Positions 17,854 through 27,149 of a stretch of DNA of 62,488 nt are shown piece by piece. Both the position numbers and the translations under genes were made by a program. The stretch spans positions 1 through 62,488 of the forward strand of contig CAZOOP010000016.1 of the NCBI GenBank assembly GCA_964581465.1, written 5' to 3'. The notes beneath the pieces were generated by a model. That model did not search any database. It saw nothing but the letters and a program-made list of their open reading frames with translations, and was not told the DNA's origin. The number at the start of each line of letters is the position of its first letter. Position 1 is the first letter of the stretch. This DNA comes from WJMB01 sp964581465. GTDB lineage: Bacteria > RBG-13-66-14.

Positions 17854-18171
17854 TTAGTCGGCTTCCCCGTCCCGCTTGGGAAAGAGGTGCCTGCGCAGGT
17901 TCTCCGCCAGTTCGCGGCGACGGGCGCTGGAAAGGGAATCGGTGTAGCGGGCGGCGTAGGCCACGACCGCTTCGCCGTTGCCATCGGAGGCGGCGAGTTC
18001 CTCCTGAAGCCCGCTCAGGACCTGGCTGACCCGCGCGGCCTCGCCGACCTGGAGGACCTCGTTGCGGCCCGTATCGATCCGCAGTATCAGGTAGACCCCG
18101 GCGCGCTGCTCCAGCATGGCCGGTGAGCGGTAGGGTCCGGCGAACTGCTCGCCGGCGATAATGATGGGCAT
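17854..18171 (-). CDS. Small conserved protein, GIY-YIG-like
   Basis: The 105-residue protein opens with MPIIIAGEQFAGPYRSP and has GVYLIL followed by VLQVGEA about 15 residues later. This spacing recalls small GIY-YIG-like proteins of unknown function, but the nuclease catalytic residues are not evident. An AGGAGG-like site precedes the ATG. It is downstream of the PQQ-type propeller gene on the same strand but separated by a terminator-like hairpin, so it is probably its own unit. The assignment of fold is tentative. Confidence 0.6.
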   Translation of the reverse strand: MPIIIAGEQFAGPYRSPAMLEQRAGVYLILRIDTGRNEVLQVGEAARVSQVLSGLQEELAASDGNGEAVVAYAARYTDSLSSARRRELAENLRRHLFPKRDGEAD

Positions 18172-18296
18172 GGAGCCTCCTCGAAGATGTGACCGATCAA
18201 AGTATAGCAGACGGCGGGTAAAATGACCGCGATATTAGCCACATGAATTGTGGATAACCGTTCAACCACTTGAGGTGACAGCCCTTTCGGGGTGTG

Positions 18297-18332
18297 AAAA
18301 ACCGGCGCCCCGGCGGGGCCGAGGTACCGGTT
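18297..18332 (-). terminator. Probable terminator of the PQQ-type propeller gene
   Basis: Read on the minus strand, AACCGG pairs with CCGGTT around an inner GCCCC/GGGGC stem, followed by TTTTTC, about 45 bases past the stop codon. Confidence 0.6.
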
Positions 18333-18374
18333 GAAGGGGTGATGATCCGTCACGCCTAACGCTTGGAAGCCCGG

Positions 18375-19877
18375 TTACCCGTTGTGGGCGGCGTCGCCGC
18401 CCCACATCGCCCAGCCGGTCAGCTCGTCGTCGCCGGTGTCGAAGCCGTAGAGGGTGCCGCGATCGGTTCCCACGTAGACCCAACCGTCCCAGAGGGCGGG
18501 CTGGAAACGGATCGGCTCGCCGATCTCCACGCTCCAGAGCAGCTCGCCGTCGTCGGCGTTCAGGCAGAGCACGTAGCCGTCCTCGGTGCCGATGACCAGC
18601 TTGTCGCCCGCCAGGGACGGAGGGGTGAGCATCCGCCCGCCCAGGCGCTCGCCTTCGGGCTCGTAGACGTACTCGAAGAGCACCTCGCCGGAGTCGATGT
18701 CGGTGCAGATCACGGCGTCGCCCTGGGAGGCCCAGGAGCGTCCACCCCGGACCACGGGTCGGGAGCCCTGGTAGGCCCAGACACCGGAGACGCTGGAGAG
18801 GCCGACGTTGCCGGCGGCCTGCTCGAGCTTGGCGGCGCCGGGGGCCGCGGCGAACCCCACACTGGCGTCGGCGACGGCCTGTTCCGCGTAGTAGTTCTGG
18901 TCGAGGTTGTAGGAGTGGCGCAGGTAGTCGGCCCGGCGACGCTGCCAGAGCTCCTCGTTGGAGCGCTCGCCGGTGGCGGTGTCGAGCTGGGCCAGACCCT
19001 CGTAGGCCAGCCGGCCGTACTCGTCCTCGGTCTCGCCCTCCTCGCGCTGGCTCAGGTAGATCTCACCGCCGGAGATCCAAGGGGCGCTGGTGGCGGCCAT
19101 CGACTGCTCGAAGAGCGTCGCGCCGTCATCGAGCCCGAGGCGGTAGACCGTGCCCTCCAGGCAGGTGAAGTAGACCGAACCTTCGGCGATGATCGGAGCG
19201 CTCAGGACCTCGCCGATGATCGGCACGTCCCAGAGCAGTTGGCCCGTCTCCAGCTCCCGGGCGGTGATGTGGTGGCCGTCCTGGCCGGGGTAGGTCATCA
19301 CGATGCGCTTGCCCGCGATGGCCGGCTGGGCCATCAGCGGATCGCCGAGCCACTCGCCCCAGACCATCTCGCCGCTGTCGGCGTCGAGGACGTAGAGAAT
19401 GCAGCACTCGGTGTTGAAGGCCACCCGTCCCTGGTCGTAAACGGCGGCGGTGGGGCCGTCGTCGCCGGACTTGAACATCCAGGCCGCCGCGCCGTCATCG
19501 GCGGCGAAGGCGTAGAACTCGTATGAGCCGAAGCCGCCGCCGACGTAGACCAGGCCGTCACCCACCGCCGGGGTGGCCAGGGGCCGCCCGCCGGGGACCA
19601 CGACGCGCCAACCCTCGAAGCCCAGGTCGGTTTCGAAGACCGCGATGTCCAGGTCAAGCTCGTCGGGACCCAGGACGGTCTCGGCGGCGGCCTGGGGGAT
19701 GTCGGACTCGTCGTAGTAACCGCCGTCGAAGTAGGGATCCTCGTAGTATTCGGAACCGACAAGCTGGGCATGGTCGGGGGGATCGAGCTCCTCGAGCTGG
19801 ATGTCGTCGGCGGTGACTGCGAGGACGGTGCCGAGGACGATGAGCAGGGCGATGACGAACCAAGATCGGCGCTGCAT
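18375..19877 (-). CDS. Exported PQQ-binding-like beta-propeller protein
   Basis: The 500-residue protein has a signal peptide (MQRRSWFVIALLIVLGTVLAV) and repeated propeller motifs of the quinoprotein-alcohol-dehydrogenase-like type, for example GDGLVYVGGGFGSYEFYAF, DDGAAAWMF, DADSGEMVWGEWLGDP, DDGELLWSVEIGEP and WDGWVYVGTDRG. These define about seven to eight blades. No catalytic PQQ-dehydrogenase residues are obvious, so it is more likely a structural or binding propeller, as in BamB-like proteins. An AAGGAGG site lies 5 bases before the ATG. It carries neither the short SWG-x-IK tag nor the FlgD-like domain found on other exported proteins here. Confidence 0.85.
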   Translation of the reverse strand: MQRRSWFVIALLIVLGTVLAVTADDIQLEELDPPDHAQLVGSEYYEDPYFDGGYYDESDIPQAAAETVLGPDELDLDIAVFETDLGFEGWRVVVPGGRPLATPAVGDGLVYVGGGFGSYEFYAFAADDGAAAWMFKSGDDGPTAAVYDQGRVAFNTECCILYVLDADSGEMVWGEWLGDPLMAQPAIAGKRIVMTYPGQDGHHITARELETGQLLWDVPIIGEVLSAPIIAEGSVYFTCLEGTVYRLGLDDGATLFEQSMAATSAPWISGGEIYLSQREEGETEDEYGRLAYEGLAQLDTATGERSNEELWQRRRADYLRHSYNLDQNYYAEQAVADASVGFAAAPGAAKLEQAAGNVGLSSVSGVWAYQGSRPVVRGGRSWASQGDAVICTDIDSGEVLFEYVYEPEGERLGGRMLTPPSLAGDKLVIGTEDGYVLCLNADDGELLWSVEIGEPIRFQPALWDGWVYVGTDRGTLYGFDTGDDELTGWAMWGGDAAHNG

Positions 19878-20025
19878 GGTTGCCTCCTTAAGGTGGATGA
19901 AAAAGGGCGTTGGTTAAATACGCCGGCGGGATGGGAATGGTTGCAGCGGGGCTATGGGCCGCAGAGCGGGACTTGTCGGAGCGGTCGGACGGCGGAGAAA
20001 CCTGTTATCGCATGAGATTATCATT

Positions 20026-20362
20026 GGGATTATCACTCGCACCTGAACCGACTCATCCAGCTAATAGACAGTCATTCATTGCTTTATAGCTATTAATCGC
20101 CGCCATTGTCATACCGCTGCCAGGTGGCACTAAACCCGGTCTTGCATTGAGTTCCGCTGGAAGCCGGAGGCTGTAGATCCCGCTCGGGAATCGACCACGC
20201 CGTGAGCATGACTTGCTGACGACGCTCTATTGCTCGCTCTAGCAGCTTCGAACTCTATCCTGCTTCGCTGGATGACACGTTGCTGCGGGTTTTTGTGAAG
20301 CCCCTTTCTCGATGCGGCTTTCCCGAGTTGCGAATGTGTTGTTCATCTTCTGTGATGATCCC
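20026..20362 (+). mobile_element. Family A element with perfect target duplication
   Basis: The 337-bp element runs from GGGATTATCAC to GTGATGATCCC and is flanked by TTATCATT at 20018-20025 and 20363-20370. Ten bases beyond its right end a family B element begins. Confidence 0.95.
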
Positions 20363-20372
20363 TTATCATTTA

Positions 20373-20692
20373 GGGATCGTAAACCCTGACCGGACCTGAT
20401 CGTAATTGTATCCTGTTGATAATAGAGGTGATGATCATCAGTAATCCGTCACAAGACGGGCAGTCAAAAAGTGGCGTCCAATACGGGTCTGATCTTAAGC
20501 TGACCCAGATAACAGCACACTTGTAGATGCCCTGACGGCAAGTTGCCGCCAGCTCCCAAGTGCCTTAATACCAAGCATTAAGGGCGGAATTGATGAACAT
20601 TTCGTTAAAGACGGAGCATATCCTGGCGAAAAAACTGCCCAGCAAGCCGCTCCCGATCAGCCTGATTCGGTCCGAACATGTACTATGAAGCC
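20373..20692 (-). mobile_element. Family B element
   Basis: Reverse orientation. It begins GGGATCGTAAACCC, contains TCCTGTTGATAATAGAGGTG, CAGCAAGCCGCTCCCGATCA and CGGTCCGAACATG, and probably ends near GAAGCC at 20692. The right end is diverged and no clear target duplication is seen. Confidence 0.8.
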
Positions 20693-20867
20693 ATCTCCCT
20701 AGCTGGATGCCGTTGCCCAGCGACGAACGATCATCCCAAGTGGTAAGTGTGCCGCTTTGCTAGAAACCCCATCGACGTCCCGGCTCTCGCCGAGGAATCG
20801 ATGTCAGGGGCGAAGCGAACCGCCGTTGATCAAGGCGGTCCGTCGTTCAAAGATTGTCCCTTCAACC

Positions 20868-20896
20868 TTTACAACCCCGCTTGGGTGATGTACAAT
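20868..20896 (+). promoter_or_regulatory. Promoter of rplU
   Basis: TTTACA (20868-20873), 17-bp spacer, TACAAT (20891-20896). Transcription would start near 20903, giving an ~80-base leader. Confidence 0.75.
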
Positions 20897-20931
20897 ACGC
20901 CCCCTGTCTGGTTCAAACGCAACGTTATCGG

Positions 20932-20958
20932 AACCCGCCGCCGGCGACCGGCCGGGTT
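20932..20958 (+). promoter_or_regulatory. Possible L21 leader hairpin
   Basis: In the rplU leader, AACCCG pairs with CGGGTT around an inner CCGG/CCGG stem, ending about 14 bases before the AGGAG ribosome site. Autoregulatory L21 leaders are known in other bacteria; I cannot match this to a specific family. Confidence 0.4.
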
Positions 20959-20983
20959 TCGGGAGTCTATGCGAGGAGCACCG

Positions 20984-21298
20984 ATGTACGCAGTCATTAA
21001 AACCGGGGGTAAGCAGCACCGTGTCAGCGAGGGTGATCTGGTCCGTATCGACCGCCTGCCCTTGGAGACCGGTGACGAGAAGGTCTTCGACGAGGTCCTC
21101 TTCGCCTACGACGGCGAGGATTACCACTTGGGCCGCCCCCGTCTCGAGGGCGCCCGCGTAGTAGCCGAGGTGGCCATCCAGGGCCGCTCGCGCAAGATAC
21201 ACGGCGTCAAGTTCAAGCGCCGCAAGCGCTACCGCAAGGTCTTCGGACACAAGCAGCCCTACACCTGGGTGCGGATCAAGAGCATCGAGCTGGGCTGA
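20984..21298 (+). CDS. rplU: 50S ribosomal protein L21
   Basis: The 104-residue protein is a clear L21: MYAVIKTGGKQHRVSEGD, the internal VAIQGRSRKIHGVKFKRRK and the C-terminal RRKRYRKVFGHKQPYTWVRI. It binds 23S rRNA in the large subunit. I chose the ATG at 20984 with a GAGGAG site rather than earlier in-frame codons, since L21 begins at this residue. A promoter and a leader hairpin lie upstream and a terminator 23 bases downstream. The usual partner rpmA (L27) is not next to it; the gene is monocistronic. Confidence 0.96.
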   Translation: MYAVIKTGGKQHRVSEGDLVRIDRLPLETGDEKVFDEVLFAYDGEDYHLGRPRLEGARVVAEVAIQGRSRKIHGVKFKRRKRYRKVFGHKQPYTWVRIKSIELG

Positions 21299-21320
21299 GC
21301 GATTGTAATGGGATTCATAT

Positions 21321-21345
21321 GGGGCCGGTTCAACGGCCCCTTTTT
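21321..21345 (+). terminator. Terminator of rplU
   Basis: GGGGCCG / CGGCCCC stem with a GTTCAA loop, followed by TTTTT. Confidence 0.92.
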
Positions 21346-21931
21346 GGTATCGGTAGGGCGAAGCCGGACTAGGTTCATCGCTTGATTGAATTCGCCCGTT
21401 CGAGTATCGTTGGTGTGGTGAGTGTTTGACGGTCGGGTAATAAACGAGGCGGGCCGCTTCCCTCGGTAGCGGTGTTGAGCGGATTGGTGGGGTTGATCGG
21501 TTCGGGGGCGTCTCGGTATCGCCGGCGCGCAGAGCCGCCTCGAAGTCGGGGTTCCAGTAGCCCGCCCCCCGGCGGTATGAGATTCGAGAGGTCGGCAAGT
21601 CGACCCGTATTGATACCAGGCGATAGCGGCGGGGTATACACTCGATCTTTGACCGCTTTCGACGGATCCGCCGGTGGGTTGGCGAGTTTCCACCAATGCG
21701 GGAAAACGTTCAGCGTATTGTAGAACGGTTAGAAGACCTATCGATCAAGTGCTTTTTTCGAGTTGGCGCTCTGAGCGAGGCGGATCGCGAGAAGCGCTCC
21801 CTTCCCGCTTCGCGACGGAATCCCGTCGCCCGACACCGCTTCCCGACTCCTCATCCGGTGTGGCCCCGCTTACTCTCAGCGATCCATTCAAATCGGCTGC
21901 TCGCGGTTGCAATCCACGACAGGAGAGGCTC

Positions 21932-22105
21932 ATGGCCGGTCGCTTTCGAGTGTTGTTCACCCTGCTGGTTTTCGGCGGTGCGCTGGTCTGGCTCTTGCTC
22001 TTCATGGCCTCCCTCGCCTGGGACCGGATAGACCTGACCGTCGCCATCGGCCTGTCGCCCTTCACGGCGGGGTTCGGACTACTGATCGGCACGGTCCTGG
22101 GCTGA
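21932..22105 (+). CDS. Small two-helix membrane protein
   Basis: A 57-residue protein that starts MAGRFRVLFTLLVFGGAL. It has two hydrophobic segments (about 7-29 and 35-56) and an AGGAGAGG ribosome site 6 bases before the ATG. I do not recognise a family. It resembles the small membrane protein at 22862 in size and layout. The 586 bp upstream (21346-21931) hold no gene I can support. Confidence 0.6.
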   Translation: MAGRFRVLFTLLVFGGALVWLLLFMASLAWDRIDLTVAIGLSPFTAGFGLLIGTVLG

Positions 22106-22134
22106 GACCGGATAAGCCCGAGGCGAGAGGTGGA

Positions 22135-22205
22135 GGGATTATTATATGCACTTGGACAGGATAAAGCTGCTAATAGATTGTCATTTAAGGCTTTATGACT
22201 CAGCA
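22135..22205 (+). mobile_element. Family A left-end fragment
   Basis: GGGATTATTAT, then CTGCTAATAGATTGTCATTT and AGGCTTTATGACTC match the first ~70 bp of family A; the rest is missing. The interval 22206-22861 has no recognisable gene; CACACGCGATCCCGGTCCAGCC near 22357 resembles the start of family D. Confidence 0.55.
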
Positions 22206-22861
22206 AGCCGTCTGTTCCCGCAGTTGGATTTGTGGCGTTGGATTTAGACGAGCTGCTGATTTGGACAAAAGGACTAAGCGGGCTTGTTTTTGTTTGATAT
22301 CCCGAGGTCTACAGCGACGATGAGGCTGATGGTTGGCTTGTATTCGGATCAGGCCTCACACGCGATCCCGGTCCAGCCAAACGTGAATCAAAACACATCC
22401 GTTAATTGTAAGCTCGGCTGATGGGAGGCATATCGATGATCGCTTTGGCTTGACGCCGCCCTCTCAAGCGCTTCCCAGTTTTCAACACCTGTGAACAGGC
22501 CCTTCATATGTGAGCAGGCGTTATCGGAGCTGATAGCGACAAGCAGTGGTCAACCGCCACAGCAAACTCGGTCTGTCTGCTGACCTGATTGCCTGCCAGC
22601 CCCATGTATCCGAAGGCTTTTCAGTAACGCTGCGGTCCATGCCACCACGCTCTTGCCACGACACTTTTCAACGGGCAATGTGTTCCCGCTAAAAGCCGCT
22701 CCCCGTTGCAGCAATGTTGGTTCGATTACTTGCGACGATCCCTATTCAAGGGCCACTTCACGGGCAGTGGGTATCACCATCCCGACCTGTTCATCAGCCC
22801 CTTGGACTGTTGGCGCTGGAAGACGCAGGTGTGCTGACCTCATGGCAATCGAGGAGCCCGC

Positions 22862-23056
22862 ATGAAAAAGAGAGCCCGGGCGGCTCTGTTCATCAGCGCC
22901 CTGGTGCTGGGCATCCTGGGCTGGACGACGGCGATGATCCTTTTGGCCGTCGCGGGTGATATTATGGCGGTGCTGGCGGTGATCGGTCTGCCCTTCGCCT
23001 TCTTCCTGGGTATCCTGCTGGGCGGCGGCTTGGGCCGCAGCGGGCGCGGGGGTTGA
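22862..23056 (+). CDS. Small two-helix membrane protein
   Basis: A 64-residue protein starting MKKRARAALFISALVLG. It has a basic N-terminus, two hydrophobic segments (about 8-32 and 36-57) and a glycine-rich C-terminus. A GAGGAG ribosome site lies 6 bases before the ATG. No family recognised. Its likeness to the protein at 21932 (basic start, two helices, short loop) hints at a related pair, but sequence identity is low. Confidence 0.6.
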   Translation: MKKRARAALFISALVLGILGWTTAMILLAVAGDIMAVLAVIGLPFAFFLGILLGGGLGRSGRGG

Positions 23057-23109
23057 GGCGATCAGTCGCGCTCGCATCGACGATCCACCGGCGTCACCGG
23101 GTCAAGGTC

Positions 23110-23139
23110 TTGGCCCGGGCGGGCGCCGTGGTTTATAAT
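23110..23139 (+). promoter_or_regulatory. Promoter of the 23181 gene
   Basis: TTGGCC (23110-23115), 18-bp spacer, TATAAT (23134-23139). Confidence 0.65.
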
Positions 23140-23180
23140 CGCCCTTCGTGCATCCCCGACGACCTGGAGCCGCGACCCGT

Positions 23181-24557
23181 ATGCCCACCCCGCCTAGACC
23201 GGTCTTGATCCTGGCCCTGCTGTTGATCCCCCTTCGCGGCGGATCGGTTATCGCGCAGGATGAGAGCGGTGGTGACGCCGAAGCCTTTGTCGAGGACGAG
23301 GTTCTGGAAGAGACAGCCGCCGACGGACCACGTGAATACCCCGTGGAGAACCGGGGTGATCAGCTCATCCTCGAGGGGCGCTACCAGGAGGCCGCCGACT
23401 TCTTCTCCGCCGCCGCAGCGGGAGCTTCCGGGATGCGACGTGACCTGCTGCTGCTGCGTCAGGCGACGGCGGTCCACCTGGCCGGCTATCACTATCGGGC
23501 CTGGGAGCTGCTCAAGGAGGTCTGCCAGCGACGGATGGGCGCTGACGGGGCCTTCGCCGCCGCCCTCTACCGCGCCGTCGACGAGATGATCATCAACCGC
23601 CGCGCCCTGGCGCGCCGCCGCCCCTACGAGCTTCCCGAGGAACCCGAGGCCCCCCATCCCCGCGACGACTTCCACTTCAACTCCCTCACCGAGGTGCCCG
23701 ACCTGCGCCGGACCACCCGGGCCGGCGACGTGGCCAATCTGGACATCGAAGGCGCGCCCGAGGAGCAGTTCGTCGAGCTCAGCGAAGAGGAGCTGTCCGA
23801 GCTCACCTTGGAGGAGCTGGAGGAGTACGAGAAGCGCAAGGCCGCCTGGGAGCGCGAGCAGCTACGCATCGAGCGCCTGGCCTCCTACCAGAACGAGAGC
23901 CTCTCCGGCGCCGAGTTCGACCTCTACTACGCCACCTACTACCTGGCCCTGCTGCGCGAGTTCGACGCCGCCGGCGCCGCCGAGCTCAAGGGGCGGATCA
24001 TCGACGAGGTCGTCGAGACCGAGCTGGAGACCGTGGCCTGGTATGTCAACTATTCTCACGTCTGCGCCGACGTCGACAGCGCCGTGGCCGACGCCGAGGG
24101 CAGCGCCGACTACTGGAGCGAGAGCCACCTGCTGCTTACCCGCGAGGTGGCCCGGATGCTCGCCGAACGCTTCAACATCTACCTGTTCAGCCGCCAGTGT
24201 GGCACCGGCGTGGGGATGCACGATATCAAGCGCGCCGTCAGTGGCTCCGTGCGCCACAGCGAGGCCCACACCGTGACCGTCAAGAGCTACGGCGGCGACG
24301 GCATCGCCAACCCGGGCTACCGGGCCTACGCGGCGATTAACGGCAGCCTGATCGTCAGCGTCGGCGACGTGCTGCGTCGACTCAACCACTACCCGGAGAA
24401 CTGGTACATCCCCCAACTGCGCGACTTCGCCGGTCCCGAGCAGAACGAGGCCTTCCTGGCCGGCGAGGCCGAGGGCCTGGCCACCCCGGAAGCCGTTGAG
24501 GGCGCCGACGGTGAAAGCGGGGAGCTGGACGAGTCCGGTGACGCGTCGAGTGATTAG
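23181..24557 (+). CDS. Exported protein of unknown function, TPR-like start
   Basis: A 458-residue protein with a signal peptide (MPTPPRPVLILALLLIPL...VIAQ). Residues about 45-130 look like TPR-type helices (LILEGRYQEAADFFSAAAA). A strongly acidic stretch near 195-230 (LSEEELSELTLEELEEYEKR) is probably coiled coil. The C-terminal half has a mixed region with NIYLFSRQCGTGVGMHDIKR, then an acidic tail. I do not recognise a family for the C-terminal part. A GTG at 23148 is an alternative start only 9 bases after the -10 box, so I prefer the ATG at 23181. The interval 24558-24918 after it holds nothing I recognise. Confidence 0.7.
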   Translation: MPTPPRPVLILALLLIPLRGGSVIAQDESGGDAEAFVEDEVLEETAADGPREYPVENRGDQLILEGRYQEAADFFSAAAAGASGMRRDLLLLRQATAVHLAGYHYRAWELLKEVCQRRMGADGAFAAALYRAVDEMIINRRALARRRPYELPEEPEAPHPRDDFHFNSLTEVPDLRRTTRAGDVANLDIEGAPEEQFVELSEEELSELTLEELEEYEKRKAAWEREQLRIERLASYQNESLSGAEFDLYYATYYLALLREFDAAGAAELKGRIIDEVVETELETVAWYVNYSHVCADVDSAVADAEGSADYWSESHLLLTREVARMLAERFNIYLFSRQCGTGVGMHDIKRAVSGSVRHSEAHTVTVKSYGGDGIANPGYRAYAAINGSLIVSVGDVLRRLNHYPENWYIPQLRDFAGPEQNEAFLAGEAEGLATPEAVEGADGESGELDESGDASSD

Positions 24558-24918
24558 AGCGCGGGCTTGCCCGGAAACGACTATTGGGCTATCCTTTACC
24601 TATTCCGATCCCGTCGATTGGCTACGGCCGCCCCTCAGAGTCGGTGACGCCCCAGCATCACCTCGCCGTCCCGCAGTCTGTCGAGCATTGAAGAATGACC
24701 GGGGACCCGGGGTTGTCCGGCCGGGCAACAAGCTTTACGTGAAGCCGATGGTCCGGTCCAATGATGGTACGTTCTCGATTATCCGTGGCGACGCCGCGAC
24801 GTAGAAACCTCTTGGCTTTCCACGGCTTGACAGCCCACCGAAAATAACCGACCTCGTTGACCTCCCTGCTTAGCGATCCTCGATCCTCTGCGCGACACGG
24901 CTTAATGAAAGGCCCGCC

Positions 24919-25554
24919 ATGCGTCGACTGATCATCCTCCTGCCCCTCCTCGCAGTCCTCGCCGCCGCGCAGCCCAAAACGGCGCCCCTGGATACCGCCC
25001 TCGCTTCGCCGCCGCCGCGCGGCGCCGAGCTCTGGTGGTCCGACGATTTCGACGACGGCGACCTGGACGGTTGGAGCGTCGAGGGAGATCAGGTCTGGTC
25101 GATCAGCTCGCAGTATCACCACGGCGATACCGGCTGGGGCGTGGTCTACAACTGGGGTTACGACCAGGACACCCGACTGATCACCCAACAGCTCGATCTG
25201 CCCGGTGTGAGCACCGATGCGCTGAACATCTACTGGTGGTGGCAGGGCAGCTACTACTGGATGGTCGCTCCCGAGGACAACGGTGATCTCTACGTCGAGG
25301 TCCAGCCCGTCGACGACACCGCCTGGTACGCCCTCTGGGACGAGGAGGACAACGTCCCCTTCCCCTTCTCCGACTGGACCTGGTACCGCCAGAGCGTCGA
25401 TCTGAGCGATTACGCCGGGCAGAGCGTCTACATCTGCTTCCATGTAAACGGCGACGACGACGCCGACATCGGCCTGGACGAGGTCGAGATCCACTACGAG
25501 GACCTGACGGCCGTCGAGGACGCCAGTTGGGGAACGATCAAGACGCTGGAGTAG
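24919..25554 (+). CDS. Exported beta-sandwich protein with SWGTIKTLE C-terminus
   Basis: The 211-residue protein has a signal peptide (MRRLIILLPLLAVLAAAQ) and one jelly-roll-like domain: DDFDDGDLDGWSVEGDQVW, WYRQSVDLSDYAGQSVYICF and DIGLDEVEIHYED resemble MAM- or carbohydrate-binding-module-like sandwiches found in secreted proteins. It ends VEDASWGTIKTLE. The same ending, encoded by near-identical DNA, closes the next gene. Function unknown; binding to surface or substrate glycans is plausible for the fold. A GAAAGG site precedes the ATG. Monocistronic, with a strong terminator. Confidence 0.82.
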   Translation: MRRLIILLPLLAVLAAAQPKTAPLDTALASPPPRGAELWWSDDFDDGDLDGWSVEGDQVWSISSQYHHGDTGWGVVYNWGYDQDTRLITQQLDLPGVSTDALNIYWWWQGSYYWMVAPEDNGDLYVEVQPVDDTAWYALWDEEDNVPFPFSDWTWYRQSVDLSDYAGQSVYICFHVNGDDDADIGLDEVEIHYEDLTAVEDASWGTIKTLE

Positions 25555-25578
25555 CGGCGTCAACCAGTCGAATACCAA

Positions 25579-25604
25579 CCAAGGGCGGGGAAACCCGCCC
25601 TTGG
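25579..25604 (+). terminator. Terminator after the 24919 gene
   Basis: CCAAGGGCGGG / CCCGCCCTTGG stem with a GAAA loop. Part of a ~90-bp segment repeated after the next gene. The interval 25605-26015 is non-coding and AT-richer, with no clear repeat match. Confidence 0.85.
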
Positions 25605-26015
25605 CTAATTCACGAAAACAACCAGCCGTGTTGATCGCGGAACACCCGGCCGGATCTGATTATCTGAGAAGAAGCCGAATGGAGAACAGGTGATTTCGGG
25701 GCGGGTGCTTTATTCAGGGATTGATCACTAACCCTTGTGCGTCATGGGTTGTAAATCGGCTATCAATGCTGCAATGCAGACAATATACTTGTAAGCATAC
25801 TTGTCTCAAGCGGCTTCTTTTACAGGAAACATCGAATACGGAACCCTGAAATGCTCTACTTTGGTTACAATACCGAGGTGTTAATAATCACTCAATCAGA
25901 ATGAAACTTGACAAGTAAGCTTGGGCACCTTTAACTGGTTTTGTAACCATTACTTCTCTATCGTCTGTTCTGTTTTTGTTTATGCTCGTACCCCACAACA
26001 ACCGAAAGAACTCCG

Positions 26016-27019
26016 ATGAAGAAGACCGCCTTGCTCCTTATCCTCGTCGTCATCGCCGCCTTGGCGGCTCCGGCGGAACTGGGCTATCTGCCCCCCTAGG
26101 CGGCGGCGTCGCCGAAGTGATCTACTCTCCGAACTACCCCGCCGTTCTCTGGGAAAACCCCTACTCCTACGGTGATCTGGCCAACGGCCTCAACTCCAGC
26201 GGTAGCTATACCTGCCAGGACGATTTCGTCTTGGCTTCAGCCTCTACCATCGAGGGCTTTGAGGTTTGGTGTATTTTTACTTCCAGGCCGGGCAGCGACT
26301 ACCAATTGACCCTCTTCAGCGACAGCGGCGGCGCCCCGGGCAGCCAGCTCTGGACAGCCACTCCGGACTCCGTCGTCAACACCGACACCGGTGACGACAA
26401 CTGGGGCTACGATCTCTACCACAGTGATATCAGCCTGTCTTCGGGCGACTACTTCTCCGCCACAGCCGGGACCACCTATTGGATCGAGTTCTACTATACC
26501 GGTGGTACCTGGTACTGGCTCTGCGCCAACGGCGGCAACATGTATCAGAATGGTGCGGATAGCGGTTACGACGCCTTCTTCCGTGTCAACGGCAGCGCCG
26601 GCGGTGACAGCACCCCGCCCGCGGTCAGCGGCATGGTCCCGGGTGACGGCGACACCGGCGTCGATCCCGGCAGCGACATCGTCTTCCACTGCACCGACGA
26701 CTCTTCGGGCATCAACACCTCGACCATCGATTTCGATGTCGAAGACACCACCATGTCCAGCGGCATCGTCATAACCGTCAGCGGCTCCAACGGCGCCATC
26801 AGCGGCGGCCTGGATATCGACGACACCGATCCCAACGACGTCGTCTGCACCTTCACCCCGGACGCCGACCTGCCCCCCGACGAGATCACCTGCACCGTGG
26901 CCGGCACCCTCGAAGACAACGCCGGCAACGATATGGGCGTTGACGAGGTCTGGAGCTTCCAGGTCACCGGCTACGCCGTCGAGGACGCCAGTTGGGGAAC
27001 GATCAAGACGCTGGAGTAG
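26016..27019 (+). pseudogene. Exported protein with SWGTIKTLE C-terminus, signal peptide out of frame
   Basis: An ATG at 26016 begins a good signal peptide (MKKTALLLILVVIAALAAPA) that reaches a stop at 26097-26099. The mature protein continues in the -1 frame from about 26090 without its own start. The switch falls at a run of six C bases (26091-26096); one more C would join the frames. The mature part has a beta-rich domain (about 130 residues, PNYPAVLWENPYSYGDL to YDAFFRVNG), then a Big_5-like Ig domain (STPPAVSGMVPGDGDTGVDP), and ends VEDASWGTIKTLE. The cause could be a sequencing or assembly error, a recent mutation, or ribosomal slippage; error or mutation is most likely. Function unknown, presumably surface or secreted. 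Confidence 0.75.
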
Positions 27020-27045
27020 CGGCGTCAAAGAGTTGAGTACCAACC

Positions 27046-27067
27046 AAGGGCGGGGAGACCCGCCCTT
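27046..27067 (+). terminator. Terminator after the 26016 gene
   Basis: AAGGGCGGG / CCCGCCCTT stem with a GAGA loop; nearly identical to the terminator at 25579. Confidence 0.8.
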
Positions 27068-27149
27068 ATCGATTGCCACGTTTTGCATGGGGATCGTCAG
27101 GAAACGCACATCGGTAAAGCATAGCGCTGCATGAGGAGAGAATCCTCGA

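Noticed and set aside
21346..21931. Open frames between rplU and the small membrane protein
   Set aside because: No ribosome sites or family features; the only well-supported start in this stretch is the ATG at 21932.
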